Positions 27,495 to 36,196 of a stretch of DNA of 64,000 nt are shown here, piece after piece (the first letter of the stretch is position 1; each line of letters opens with the position of its first letter). The notes beneath the pieces are model-generated. The model was not told the origin of the DNA, did no database searches, and saw only the letters and a list, made by a program, of their open reading frames with translations. The stretch is taken from the NCBI RefSeq assembly GCF_001641755.2, contig NZ_LRFG02000004.1:248001-312000 (forward strand), written 5' to 3'. This DNA is from Microbulbifer flavimaris. GTDB lineage: Bacteria > Pseudomonadota > Gammaproteobacteria > Pseudomonadales > Cellvibrionaceae. A program made the translations under genes and the position numbers.

Positions 27495-29063
27495 ATGCAA
27501 CACCGCGACCAGAATCCGGACGATAAGGGCGTTATCCGCCCCGCAGACTTCAGTTTTGGCGGCTCTGAAACAGCTGAGAGCACCGCGCAACCGAAAAACA
27601 GCACGACGAAAAGCAAAGATAGCAGCCGGGATTTCCGCCCTGTTCTTATTGGCTCCGTGCTGGCCTTTGGCCTGGTAGGCGTCTTCTGGCTCCTACCCCA
27701 GGCAGTGGAAAAACCCAAAGTTCAGCGCCCTGTTGCCTCGACGGAGGCAACGCAGGAACCCACCACAGGCGCAAAGCCGTCCCCCATCAAGGCTTCACCT
27801 TTCAGCGATGCAGAGATTGCGCAGCAGCGCCGGGAAGTGCAGAAGGTACTGCAGGAGATTCTTGCACTTCAGGAAGAGTTGCGCGAACGCCAGGTCGATG
27901 TGTGGGCGGCCGAGGATTTCGGCAGCGCGCGGGGTATCGCCGAGGAAGCCGATGTCATCTACCGCCAGCGGAAGTTCATGCAGGCGCTGGAGAAATATCG
28001 GGCCTCCCTGGCCGCCCTGCAGGAAATCCGGGAAAGCATTCCCGAGCGTATTGAAAAACACCTGGCGGAAGGAAACGATGCCCTGGATCGAGGGGATGCC
28101 GAGGGTGCACATCACGCATTCGACCTGGTGCTCACCATCTCCGAGGATCATCCCCGCGGTGTCAAAGGCAAGGCCCGGGCGGAAAAGCTGCCCGAGGCCT
28201 GGCAGCATTTTTCCCGTGGCAAGCAAGCATTCGCCGAGCAGGATCTGGACACCGCCCGCGACGCCCTGCGCCAATCCCTGGCTGTAGACGGCGAGATCCG
28301 CCCGGCCAAGGTATTGCTGCCCCAGGTGCTTTCTGCCATCAAAGACCGGGACTACAGCGAGGCGATGTCAGCGGGTTACGCAGCCATTGGTGACGGGGAC
28401 TTCTCTGCAGCGCTTGAGGCATTCCAGAGCGCACAGAAACTGAAACCGAACGAAGAGGATCCTGCGCTCGGCATTCAGCAGGCCAAAAGCGGCCTGACCC
28501 AGACCCGCATCGATCGCCTTTTTGCTCAGGCGCGCCAGCAGGAGACTTCGGAAGAGTGGCACGCGGCGGTGAAAAGCTATGACAAGCTTCTGGCAATGGA
28601 TAAGAGCCTGGTTTCGGCCATCACCGGCAAGGCAAGGGCCCAGGCCCGGGCCGAGCTGGACGATCGTTTACAGGAACTGCTGAATGACCGGCTGTCCCTT
28701 AGCGGCAGTCAACGCAATCAGTATGCTCGCACCGTACTCAAGGATGCCCGCGCCATTAATGCGGAGTCACCCAGGCTTCAGGGGCAGATAGAGTCTCTGG
28801 AGACCGCGCTTACCCAGGCGGTAATCCCGGTTCCGGTCAAGCTGCAGTCCGACGCCACAACCCAGGTGACCATCTATCACGTAGGCCGGCTGGGTAACTT
28901 CAACGAGCGGGAAATCCCCCTCAAGCCGGGCCGCTATACCGCCGTCGGGACCCGTGCCGGTTACCGGGATGTGCGGCGCGAATTTACCGTAGTGCCGGGG
29001 GAGGAGCCGCCGGTGGTTGTCATCCGGTGTGCAGAAAAAATAAACAGCGCCAATAACAGTTGA
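27495..29063 (+). CDS. Single-span membrane protein with periplasmic TPR-like domain
   Basis: A 522-residue protein. An N-terminal 48-residue cytoplasmic tail is followed by one membrane helix (PVLIGSVLAFGLVGVFWLLP, about 49-68). A coiled coil (AQQRREVQKVLQEILALQEELRERQ split over residues 110-140) comes next, then helical repeats (EKYRASLAALQEIRES, AWQHFSRGKQAFAEQDLDTARDALRQSL, AAIGDGDFSAALEAFQSAQKL). The C-terminal 90 residues are beta-rich and PEGA-like (VQLQSDATTQVTIYHVG-type strand, PGRYTAVGTRAGYRDVRREF). Likely an inner-membrane scaffold reaching into the periplasm. Part of the cluster. Confidence 0.72.
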   Translation: MQHRDQNPDDKGVIRPADFSFGGSETAESTAQPKNSTTKSKDSSRDFRPVLIGSVLAFGLVGVFWLLPQAVEKPKVQRPVASTEATQEPTTGAKPSPIKASPFSDAEIAQQRREVQKVLQEILALQEELRERQVDVWAAEDFGSARGIAEEADVIYRQRKFMQALEKYRASLAALQEIRESIPERIEKHLAEGNDALDRGDAEGAHHAFDLVLTISEDHPRGVKGKARAEKLPEAWQHFSRGKQAFAEQDLDTARDALRQSLAVDGEIRPAKVLLPQVLSAIKDRDYSEAMSAGYAAIGDGDFSAALEAFQSAQKLKPNEEDPALGIQQAKSGLTQTRIDRLFAQARQQETSEEWHAAVKSYDKLLAMDKSLVSAITGKARAQARAELDDRLQELLNDRLSLSGSQRNQYARTVLKDARAINAESPRLQGQIESLETALTQAVIPVPVKLQSDATTQVTIYHVGRLGNFNEREIPLKPGRYTAVGTRAGYRDVRREFTVVPGEEPPVVVIRCAEKINSANNS

Positions 29064-29383
29064 GCCAAAGAACCGTCGCCCGAAATTCCGATCCAATGAC
29101 CAGGTCACTGTTCATTCGCTGAGGTTGCAGTCTGCTGACAACCCGCCAGCTCTGAGTCAGGACCGGGAATTATTGCAACTCAAAGCTGAACCGATCGGCG
29201 ACGCCAGTATCCGCAAAAAGATGTTTTTTGCGCCAAAGAATCAGGCGACCGCCATGCCTGTCAGGGTTGCGGGCTAAGCTGTTATGCACGGAAGAAGAAG
29301 TGCCAATACGTGAGGCCTGAGTGCGGCGATGGCCGCCGCCATTGCGATAATTCAGATAAGTGCGCAGTAACAGGAAGGCATAA
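29064..29383. other. Intergenic gap inside the cluster
   Basis: 320 bases without a credible ORF. An AT-rich inverted repeat, CGCAAAAA with TTTTTGCG near 29211-29232, forms a hairpin of about 8 bp. The gap may hold an internal promoter for the PEGA/FGE gene and its downstream neighbours, but no clear -35/-10 pair was recognised. Confidence 0.4.
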
Positions 29384-31474
29384 ATGACAGCGAAGGAAGC
29401 GGTACCTGTCCGTGATGGCGATCGCGCGGACGAAGACTTTTCGGTAATCCAGCCCACTGGCTTCACTCCCGTGCAGGTGGAAGACCGCGCGCGGCAACTA
29501 CTGCTTTCGCCCCGCGCACTCATCATTGCCGGCAGTATGCTTTTCGGCCTGCTGATTCTCGTTTACCTCCTGGTGGCCCGTTCCCTCATTTTTGAAACCC
29601 AGCCCGCCGATGCCAATGTGCAGGTCAGCGGCTTTGCCATTCCGCTTGGCGACGGGCACCTGGTGCTGCCCGGTAACTATGAATACACAGTGAGCGCCAC
29701 CGGCTATCTGCCAAAGAGCGGTGACGTGTCGGTATCCGGGGATAAAAACAGCCGCTACGCGGTGACACTCGAGCGGCTGCCGGGGCACCTCCAGGTAGTG
29801 AGCGACCCTCCGGTACCCGTGCGCGTCCTAATCGACGGCGCCGAAGTGGAGAGCGATGGCGGGCTGGCACGAAACATTCCCGCGGGCCGCAAGCGCGTCA
29901 CCGTGCTCACCGATCGCTACCTGCCATTTACCCGCGAGGTCGATATCCAGGGTCTGGATAACACCCAGCGCCTCCAGGCCAAGTTGCGCCCTGCCTGGGC
30001 CGACGTGCGCATCAGCAGCAACCCGCCCGGTGCGACGGTAACAGTCGAGGGAGAAGTCCTGGGAACCACACCGCTGACCGCAGAACTGATCCAGGGTGAT
30101 CGCATCGTGGAAATCTCCAAGCCCCAGCACAAGACTGCAAAGGTCCCGGTTGCAGTGACCGCTGGGGTAGACCAGGCCCTGACCCCGGTAGATCTTGCAG
30201 CAGCGGACGGCATCCTGCGCCTCGCCAGCACCCCGACTGGCGCCAGCGTCACGGTAAACGGTGAATTCCGCGGCCGCACGCCAATGGATGTGGAGCTGGA
30301 ACCGGGTACCACTCACCAGGTGCGCCTGTTCAAGGACGGCTACTCGGCAATAGAGCGGAGTATCGATATCACCGCTGGTGTCGAGCGGGAACTCAGCGTC
30401 GACCTCTCCGCAGTGTTCGGCAAGGTTCGCGTCACCAGCAGCCCATCCAACGCGGAGGTTTATATCGACGGGCGGCTGGCAGGTGCCGCGGGAGAGACCT
30501 TTACCCTGCCCGCCCGCAGTCATCGCATCGTGGTGCGCAAGGAGGGTTTCGAGGACTACGAAACCACCGTTGTGCCCAGTGCCAAGTTGGAACAGAGTAT
30601 CCGCGCGGTGCTGCTTACTGCGGAGGAGGCTCGCTGGAGCCAGGTACCGGCGGAAGTCACCCACGGGGCCGGAGGCCGCATGCTGCTGATGCGCCCCAAC
30701 GCCCAGTTCACCATGGGTTCTTCGCGACGGGAACAGGGGCGCCGCGCCAATGAAGTCATGCGCCAGATTGCCCTCACCCGCCCCTTTTACCTGGGTACCA
30801 CCGAGGTGACCAATCGCGAGTTTCGCCGCTACCAGCGCATGCACACTTCCAGTCATGTGAACGGGGTCAGCCTCGACAATGACAACCTGCCGGTGGTGAA
30901 CATCAGCTGGGCGGATGCCGCCATGTTCTGCAACTGGCTCAGCGAGCGCGACGGGTTGCGGCCGGTCTATCGCACCGAAGGCAATCGGGTTGTGGGCTTT
31001 GACGCCAGCGCCAACGGCTATCGGATGCCCACCGAGGCCGAGTGGGCCTGGGCTGCCCGCTACGAGGGTGGCAGCATGAAAAAATTCCCCTGGGGCGACG
31101 AACTGCCAGTGCGAAAAAATTCGGGCAACTTCGCCGATAACAATGCCGCCCAGCTGGTTCCCGCCGTGCTGCGCACCTATACCGATCGCTACGCCGCTAC
31201 GGCTCCCGTGGCCAGCTACCAGCCCAATTCACTGGGTATCTATGACCTGGGCGGCAATGTCTCGGAATGGATTCACGACCTGTACACCATCGGCACCGGT
31301 CTCTCCCTGCGTCGGGAGGAAAACCCGGTCGGTCCCCAGGACGGCGACTACCACGTGATCCGCGGCTCCAGCTGGCGCCACGCCGGACTGACCGAACTGC
31401 GCCTGTCTTACCGGGATTACGGTGCCGAGCCACGCAATGATGTGGGCTTTCGCCTGGCGCGCTGGGTGAACTAG
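29384..31474 (+). CDS. Membrane-anchored PEGA-repeat protein with C-terminal FGE/SUMF1-like domain
   Basis: A 696-residue protein: cytoplasmic tail (1-43), membrane helix (ALIIAGSMLFGLLILVYLL, 44-66), then about five PEGA-like beta repeats to residue 410 (for example VRISSNPPGATVTVEGEVLG, LASTPTGASVTVNGEFRGRT, VRVTSSPSNAEVYIDGRLAG). From about 426 to the end comes a formylglycine-generating-enzyme-like domain (FYLGTTEVTNREFRRYQ, NISWADAAMFCNWLSE, YRMPTEAEWAWAARY, GIYDLGGNVSEWI, NDVGFRLARW). The catalytic Cys pair expected between the RGxSW and GFR motifs is missing, so it is probably a structural or binding domain, not a sulfatase activator. AGGAAGG precedes the start. Confidence 0.85.
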   Translation: MTAKEAVPVRDGDRADEDFSVIQPTGFTPVQVEDRARQLLLSPRALIIAGSMLFGLLILVYLLVARSLIFETQPADANVQVSGFAIPLGDGHLVLPGNYEYTVSATGYLPKSGDVSVSGDKNSRYAVTLERLPGHLQVVSDPPVPVRVLIDGAEVESDGGLARNIPAGRKRVTVLTDRYLPFTREVDIQGLDNTQRLQAKLRPAWADVRISSNPPGATVTVEGEVLGTTPLTAELIQGDRIVEISKPQHKTAKVPVAVTAGVDQALTPVDLAAADGILRLASTPTGASVTVNGEFRGRTPMDVELEPGTTHQVRLFKDGYSAIERSIDITAGVERELSVDLSAVFGKVRVTSSPSNAEVYIDGRLAGAAGETFTLPARSHRIVVRKEGFEDYETTVVPSAKLEQSIRAVLLTAEEARWSQVPAEVTHGAGGRMLLMRPNAQFTMGSSRREQGRRANEVMRQIALTRPFYLGTTEVTNREFRRYQRMHTSSHVNGVSLDNDNLPVVNISWADAAMFCNWLSERDGLRPVYRTEGNRVVGFDASANGYRMPTEAEWAWAARYEGGSMKKFPWGDELPVRKNSGNFADNNAAQLVPAVLRTYTDRYAATAPVASYQPNSLGIYDLGGNVSEWIHDLYTIGTGLSLRREENPVGPQDGDYHVIRGSSWRHAGLTELRLSYRDYGAEPRNDVGFRLARWVN

Positions 31475-31483
31475 GAGACGAGC

Positions 31484-31801
31484 ATGAAACGCCATCAGAG
31501 CGAAGAAAAAACAATCGATCAGGTCCATGCACGCACCGCCTCGGCTGCGTTTCCAGCGGTTACCGCTTTACTCGCTGCCCTTCTGCTGTCTATCGGCTTA
31601 GCCGTCTCGAGTGGATTGGCGATCGGCCAGGAGGCCACCGAGAATGAGGAGGAGCAGGAAGAGCCTGTGCAGGTGGCCCAGGTAGAAGAAAAGGCCAGCG
31701 AGGACGGCAGCGCTCAAAGCGGCAGTGACAACGCCGATGAGTACGAAGCCTCCGAAGAGATCTCAGAGGATCTGTCGGTTTCATTCCCGGTGGACATTTA
31801 A
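31484..31801 (+). CDS. Small exported acidic protein
   Basis: A 105-residue protein not recognised. One hydrophobic segment (AVTALLAALLLSIGLAVSSGLAIG, about 25-48), probably a signal peptide or anchor, is followed by a strongly acidic tail of about 55 residues (ENEEEQEEPVQVAQVEEKASED). It begins nine bases after the PEGA/FGE stop with AGGAGA in front and is surely co-expressed with it. It could be a small accessory subunit of the membrane assembly. Confidence 0.65.
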   Translation: MKRHQSEEKTIDQVHARTASAAFPAVTALLAALLLSIGLAVSSGLAIGQEATENEEEQEEPVQVAQVEEKASEDGSAQSGSDNADEYEASEEISEDLSVSFPVDI

Positions 31802-31901
31802 GTCCGGGCTCTCGTTGGCCAGAGTTGAGCCTCAAGCGACAAATAGAATCTGCAGGGGCCGGCGCCCGTCGGGCCGCCCCGGTAACTGAGCGAGAAGCAC
31901 T

Positions 31902-32696
31902 ATGAAATTCAAGTCGTCCGATTTTATCTTCCAGCTGTTTGCCCTGCTGGCAGCGGTGATCCTGGTACATGCGGTGTATGTGGCCATCATTCGCCCCAAT
32001 GCCGATGCGCTGATCGAAGAGCAGCTGGCGCGTGAGGCAGCCGGTGAAACCTACGTCCAGCAGCGCTCACTCTACATCGTGATGCGCGACTACGAGCAGG
32101 AGGCCTGCTTTGTGCTGATGCTCTGGGCCATGGCCATCATGGGGCTCAAGGCGCAGCGCAGCATGCGTGAGCGGCGACTGCTGGACAAGGCACTGCTCAA
32201 TGTCAGTGAGGGCACGCCCATCCTGCCTGAGGACGCGCGCGACCTCTCACGCCCCATTCAGGCTCTGCCGGAGGAGGAACGCAACTACCTGTTGCCGCGC
32301 GCGCTACTCACCGCCCTGCAGCGATTTGCGTCCACCAAGAACGTGGCGGCAGTGTCCAATTCCGTGAAGGAAGTCTGCGAGACCGAGGGGGATCGACTGG
32401 ATTCCGAACTGGCCATGGTCCGGTACATTACCTGGGCCATCCCCTCGATCGGTTTTATCGGCACGGTGCGCGGTATCGGCGAGGCACTATCGCAGGCTCA
32501 CCGCGCAGTCGAGGGTGATATCGCCGGCGTGACCGTCAGTCTCGGTGTGGCCTTCAACTCTACTTTCATCGCCCTGGTGATCAGCATCGTGATCATGTTC
32601 TTCACCCACCAGCTGCAGCTGATGCAGGAGCGGCTGGTACTGGACACACAGAATTACTGCGACAACAACCTGCTGCGCTTTCTGAAAGTCAGTTAA
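31902..32696 (+). CDS. MotA/TolQ/ExbB-family proton channel-like protein
   Basis: A 264-residue inner-membrane protein. TM1 is about residues 8-30 (FIFQLFALLAAVILVHAVYV) and TM2 about 68-84 (ACFVLMLWAMAIMGLK). A cytoplasmic domain with helices (85-172) precedes TM3 (ITWAIPSIGFIGTVRGIGEA, 176-195) and TM4 (VTVSLGVAFNSTFIALVISI, 210-236). The 'P-x-x-G-x-x-G-T-V-x-G-I' stretch is the hallmark of the ExbB/TolQ family. Such proteins form pentamers around two B subunits and let protons through to drive motion. The B-subunit candidates are the two vWA genes two and three positions downstream. Confidence 0.9.
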   Translation: MKFKSSDFIFQLFALLAAVILVHAVYVAIIRPNADALIEEQLAREAAGETYVQQRSLYIVMRDYEQEACFVLMLWAMAIMGLKAQRSMRERRLLDKALLNVSEGTPILPEDARDLSRPIQALPEEERNYLLPRALLTALQRFASTKNVAAVSNSVKEVCETEGDRLDSELAMVRYITWAIPSIGFIGTVRGIGEALSQAHRAVEGDIAGVTVSLGVAFNSTFIALVISIVIMFFTHQLQLMQERLVLDTQNYCDNNLLRFLKVS

Positions 32697-32793
32697 CGGG
32701 TCGCAGGCAAAAAGAAAACGTTGAGCAAAACAGCGCTTCGCCACGGCGCCAATCCCTCGCTCCGGGGCGGTACAGTGAAAAGAGGAATACCCT

Positions 32794-34098
32794 ATGGGAC
32801 AAGGTGTCCTTGAAATCAATGACTGCGGGCTGCGGGTATTTACCGGCACCGATGAGATTCTGGAAAGTCCGGGAATGGCGGTCGTGGAGCCCCACAAGAT
32901 TCTGGTCGGGACCGCAGCCCTGATGCGCGCGCGCTGCCACCCCACCCAGGTCAACAACCAGTTCTGGCGGCGCCTCAGCCTCGAAAGCCTGAAATCGGAA
33001 AATGCCCGCTGCCGGCATCACGCGGACCTGGCCTACTGCCATCTCCAGGAAGTAGCCGACCACTGCGACCTGCCGGAAAAGCTGGCGCTGGCGGTGCCCG
33101 GCAATTTCAGCCGTGAACAGCTCGCCCTGCTGCTGGGCATCATCAAGGAGAGCCCCATCAACGCCGTCGGGCTGGTGGATGCCGCCACGGCCTGTATCAG
33201 TTCCGTTGCCCCCCGCGGCGTGCACCTGCACGTGGAACTGCAACGACAGCAGACTCTGGTGAGCCGCGTCGCCGTGCACGAACAGGCGGTGCTGGATATC
33301 GCAGAGACCGTCAACGATGCCGGGCTGCAGCACTTCCAGGATGCCTGGGCCCGGGTGTTCACCGACGCCTTCATTATGCAGTGTCGCTTCGACCCGATGC
33401 ACTCGGCCGAGGCGGAGCAGCAGCTCTATGACCTGATGCCCCAATGGATCAATCGCGCCATGCGAGGCGGTGAGGTCATGGCCGAAATGGAAGACCGTAC
33501 CGCGAAGGTCACCCTGCGCCAGCTACAGGACGCCAGCACCCCGATACTGTCCCGCGTGCGGGCCCTGATCGAAAACCTGTCGGAATCCACCAGTGTCGTG
33601 TTCGTCTCACACCGCTGGGCGGAGATTCCCGCTGGAGCGCAACTTGCGGAACGCATTCACCTGTTGCCCCACAACTGTATTGCGCAGGCGGTCGCAGGCC
33701 GCTGGGAGCAGGTTTACAGCACTGCCGAGGCCCTGCCCCTGGTCAACGCACTCGACGCCGCGCCTCCCAGCGAGGTGGCAGTGCAGGTCAACAGCGCCGC
33801 AGAAGCGGCGGCTACCCACCTGCTGTTCGGCCACCGGGCACTGGCAGCACAGCAGCCACTGTTTGTCAGCTGGCAAGAAGGCAGACTCAATATCACCCCC
33901 ACGCCCCCGGAACACCCCGCTGGCACCGTCACCAGCCATGCAGGCCGCCTGGCACTGCGTGTCGATGCCGGCGCGCGCCTGATGCTGAACGGGCAGGAGA
34001 TCTCCACACCGGTCAACCTTGCCGCCGGAGACAGGATCGGGGTACCGGATCTGGAAGACGTGATTACCGCAATCAGCGTGGAGCGTTATGGCGCGTAG
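32794..34098 (+). CDS. Degenerate Hsp70/actin-fold protein
   Basis: A 434-residue cytoplasmic protein. Its order of segments resembles an Hsp70/MreB-type nucleotide-binding domain: a first strand pair (GVLEINDCGLRVFTG), the LALAVPGNFSREQLALLLGI / INAVGLVDAATACISS segment (compare the Hsp70 'VPAYF...NEPTAAAL' region), and a strand where Hsp70 has DLGGGT but here reads HVELQRQQT. Loss of the phosphate-binding glycines suggests it does not hydrolyse ATP normally. The last 60 residues (RLMLNGQEISTPVNLAAGDR) resemble an FHA-like strand end. Its stop overlaps the next vWA gene by 11 bases. The assignment to this fold is by pattern only. Confidence 0.6.
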   Translation: MGQGVLEINDCGLRVFTGTDEILESPGMAVVEPHKILVGTAALMRARCHPTQVNNQFWRRLSLESLKSENARCRHHADLAYCHLQEVADHCDLPEKLALAVPGNFSREQLALLLGIIKESPINAVGLVDAATACISSVAPRGVHLHVELQRQQTLVSRVAVHEQAVLDIAETVNDAGLQHFQDAWARVFTDAFIMQCRFDPMHSAEAEQQLYDLMPQWINRAMRGGEVMAEMEDRTAKVTLRQLQDASTPILSRVRALIENLSESTSVVFVSHRWAEIPAGAQLAERIHLLPHNCIAQAVAGRWEQVYSTAEALPLVNALDAAPPSEVAVQVNSAAEAAATHLLFGHRALAAQQPLFVSWQEGRLNITPTPPEHPAGTVTSHAGRLALRVDAGARLMLNGQEISTPVNLAAGDRIGVPDLEDVITAISVERYGA

Positions 34099-35170
34099 AA
34101 AAAGGCGTTTTTCCGCCTTCAGCCTGTCGTTTCTCGACATCATGTCCTGCGGTTTCGGGGCCGTGGCGCTGATCTTTTTGATCATCAAGCACGGCTCCGA
34201 CCAGGACATTCAGGCAGAAAACCAGGACCTCGCCGCCGAGGTCAACCTGCTGCAGGAAGAAGTGGAGTTTGGCCGCGAGCATCTGGTGCTGGCGCGCAAC
34301 ACCCTCGACGTCACCAGCGACGAACTCGCAGAGGCCCAGGGGCTGGCCAGGCGGATCATGGAGCAGATCGACGAGGTCAAAGGCAATATCGCCGAGATCG
34401 ACAGCAATACCGAAGAGCAGGACATCAAACGCCTGCAGGAAAAGCTCAAGAAACTCGAGCAGGCCAAGAAAGAACTGGAGGCCGAAAACAAGAAACTGGG
34501 CAATAACGTGCGCAAATTTGTCGGCGATGGCGATCGACAGTATCTCACCGGCCTGCGACTTGGCGGCGACCGTATCCTGATCCTGCTGGATGCCTCCGCC
34601 AGCATGCTCGGCGACGAGCTGATCAAGGTTATCCGTACCCGCAATATGTCATCACGGGTGAAGCGCGAGACCGGCAAATGGCGTCGCTCCGTCAATACGG
34701 TTTCATGGCTTACCTCCCAGTTCCCACAGGACAGCCAGTACCAGATCTTCACCTTCAATACCGGTTTCCGTTCCGCCATACCCGGCACAGAGAGTCGCTG
34801 GCTGAATGTCGATGACCGGGATCAACTGGACCAGGCCATCAAGGAGCTGGACAAGGTGGTCCCTGAAAATGGCACCAGCCTTGAGCGGGTCTTCAACGCC
34901 ATCAATGGCATGAGCCCGCTGCCGGACAACATCATCCTGATCACCGATGGCTTGCCAACACAGGGCATGAAGGCACCCCGGGGCAACACCATTTCCGGCA
35001 AAAAGCGCCTCGACCTGTTCAAGCGGGCGGTCAAAGTGCTGCCGAAAAACGTGCCGGTGAATGTAATTCTGGCACCGATGGAGGGCGACCCCTACGCCGC
35101 CAGTGAATTCTGGAAGCTTGCCATGGAAACCCAGGGCTCCTTCCTGGCACCCTCGAGGGACTGGCCATGA
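34088..35170 (+). CDS. vWA-domain protein with ExbD/MotB-like N-terminal membrane helix (1)
   Basis: A 360-residue protein. A basic N-terminus (MARRKRRF) leads into one membrane helix FSLSFLDIMSCGFGAVALIF with Asp17 at its start, the same place as the essential Asp of ExbD/TolR/MotB. A coiled coil runs from about 38 to 140. The vWA domain (about 160-350) has a complete MIDAS: DASAS (168-172), Thr263 in NGTSLERV and Asp287 in ITDGLPTQG, so it can bind a metal ion and a ligand protein. By topology the vWA domain would be periplasmic. It overlaps both neighbours (11 bp and 4 bp ATGA). Confidence 0.88.
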   Translation: MARRKRRFSAFSLSFLDIMSCGFGAVALIFLIIKHGSDQDIQAENQDLAAEVNLLQEEVEFGREHLVLARNTLDVTSDELAEAQGLARRIMEQIDEVKGNIAEIDSNTEEQDIKRLQEKLKKLEQAKKELEAENKKLGNNVRKFVGDGDRQYLTGLRLGGDRILILLDASASMLGDELIKVIRTRNMSSRVKRETGKWRRSVNTVSWLTSQFPQDSQYQIFTFNTGFRSAIPGTESRWLNVDDRDQLDQAIKELDKVVPENGTSLERVFNAINGMSPLPDNIILITDGLPTQGMKAPRGNTISGKKRLDLFKRAVKVLPKNVPVNVILAPMEGDPYAASEFWKLAMETQGSFLAPSRDWP

Positions 35171-36171
35171 GACGTAATCGCAACAAAAGACAACAGGAAG
35201 AATTCAGCATCTCCTTTCTCGATGTCATCTGCTGTGGCTTCGGCGCCATCGTGCTGCTGCTGATGATTGCCAAGACTGTCGAGCCCATCGTCCTGGAAGA
35301 GGCAGAGCTGGACCTGGACGGACAGGTGGAAGACCTGCAGGACCAACTGGCAGAGATCCGCGGTGAGACCACCGTGCTCAACCGGGACCTCAATGCCAAG
35401 CGGGAACAGCTGGATATCGAGCGCCAGCGCATCGCCATTCTCAAAGGGGAGCTGGAAACCCTGCAGGCCCAGTTCGCACGCAAGACCGAAGGGGAGTCGG
35501 AAGAGGGCAAGATCCGCGGTGAGCTCACCGTCGCACTGCAGTCGATGACTGCGGAAATGCGTCGCTTGCTGGGCGAAAACTATCAGCGCAAGAACAATGT
35601 TATCGGCGGTATTCCCGTCGACAGCGAATACATCCTGTTCATCATCGACACCTCCGGCAGTATGTTTAATTACGGCTGGGACCGGATGATGAACGAGATG
35701 GTCAACACCCTGAACCTGTATCCCAACGTGAAGGGCATCCAGGTGATGAACGACATGGGGGACTACATGTTCTCCAACTACCGCAATAAATGGATCCCCG
35801 ACACCCCCGGGCGCCGGGACGCCATCCTGAAAAGGTTGCGGTCCTGGAACCCGTTCAGTAACTCCAGCCCGGTGGAGGGCATTCAGAAAGCGGTGCGCAG
35901 CTTCTATGACCCGAACAAGAAGATCAGTATTTACGTTCTCGGGGATGAGTTTACCGGCAAGTCGATCCGCAGGGTCATGCTGGCAGTGGATCGCGTCAAT
36001 GCACAGCACGGTGAGGACAAGCGCAATGTGCGTATTCACGCCATCGGCTTCCCGATCCAGTTCTCGCGCCCCCCACACCTGCAGACCACCGGTCTACGCT
36101 TTGCAGCATTGATGCGGGAATTGACCTATCGCAATGGCGGTACGTTCGTCGGTCTCAACGATTTCCGCTAG
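35167..36171 (+). CDS. vWA-domain protein with ExbD/MotB-like N-terminal membrane helix (2)
   Basis: A 334-residue paralogue of the previous protein. The motif FSISFLDVICCGFGAIVLLL (13-32) has Asp19 in the equivalent place. A coiled coil (about 40-140) leads to a vWA domain with MIDAS DTSGS (161-165), Ser/Thr in NSSPVEGIQ and Asp260 in VLGDEF. It starts within the stop of the first vWA gene (ATGA). Two different vWA subunits could form the B-subunit pair of a 5:2 motor with the MotA-like protein. Function is inferred. Confidence 0.88.
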   Translation: MRRNRNKRQQEEFSISFLDVICCGFGAIVLLLMIAKTVEPIVLEEAELDLDGQVEDLQDQLAEIRGETTVLNRDLNAKREQLDIERQRIAILKGELETLQAQFARKTEGESEEGKIRGELTVALQSMTAEMRRLLGENYQRKNNVIGGIPVDSEYILFIIDTSGSMFNYGWDRMMNEMVNTLNLYPNVKGIQVMNDMGDYMFSNYRNKWIPDTPGRRDAILKRLRSWNPFSNSSPVEGIQKAVRSFYDPNKKISIYVLGDEFTGKSIRRVMLAVDRVNAQHGEDKRNVRIHAIGFPIQFSRPPHLQTTGLRFAALMRELTYRNGGTFVGLNDFR

Positions 36172-36196
36172 CAGAGAGCCAGCCCAGGAGCTGATT

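Noticed and set aside
29384-31474. Active sulfatase-modifying (formylglycine-generating) enzyme
   Set aside because: The catalytic Cys pair is missing and there is no sulfatase gene in the window.
31902-36171. Zorya-type defence system
   Set aside because: Zorya also has a MotA-like ZorA, but its B subunit ZorB ends in an OmpA-type peptidoglycan domain and it comes with ZorC/ZorD (helicase) genes. Here the B candidates end in vWA domains and no helicase or nuclease is nearby.
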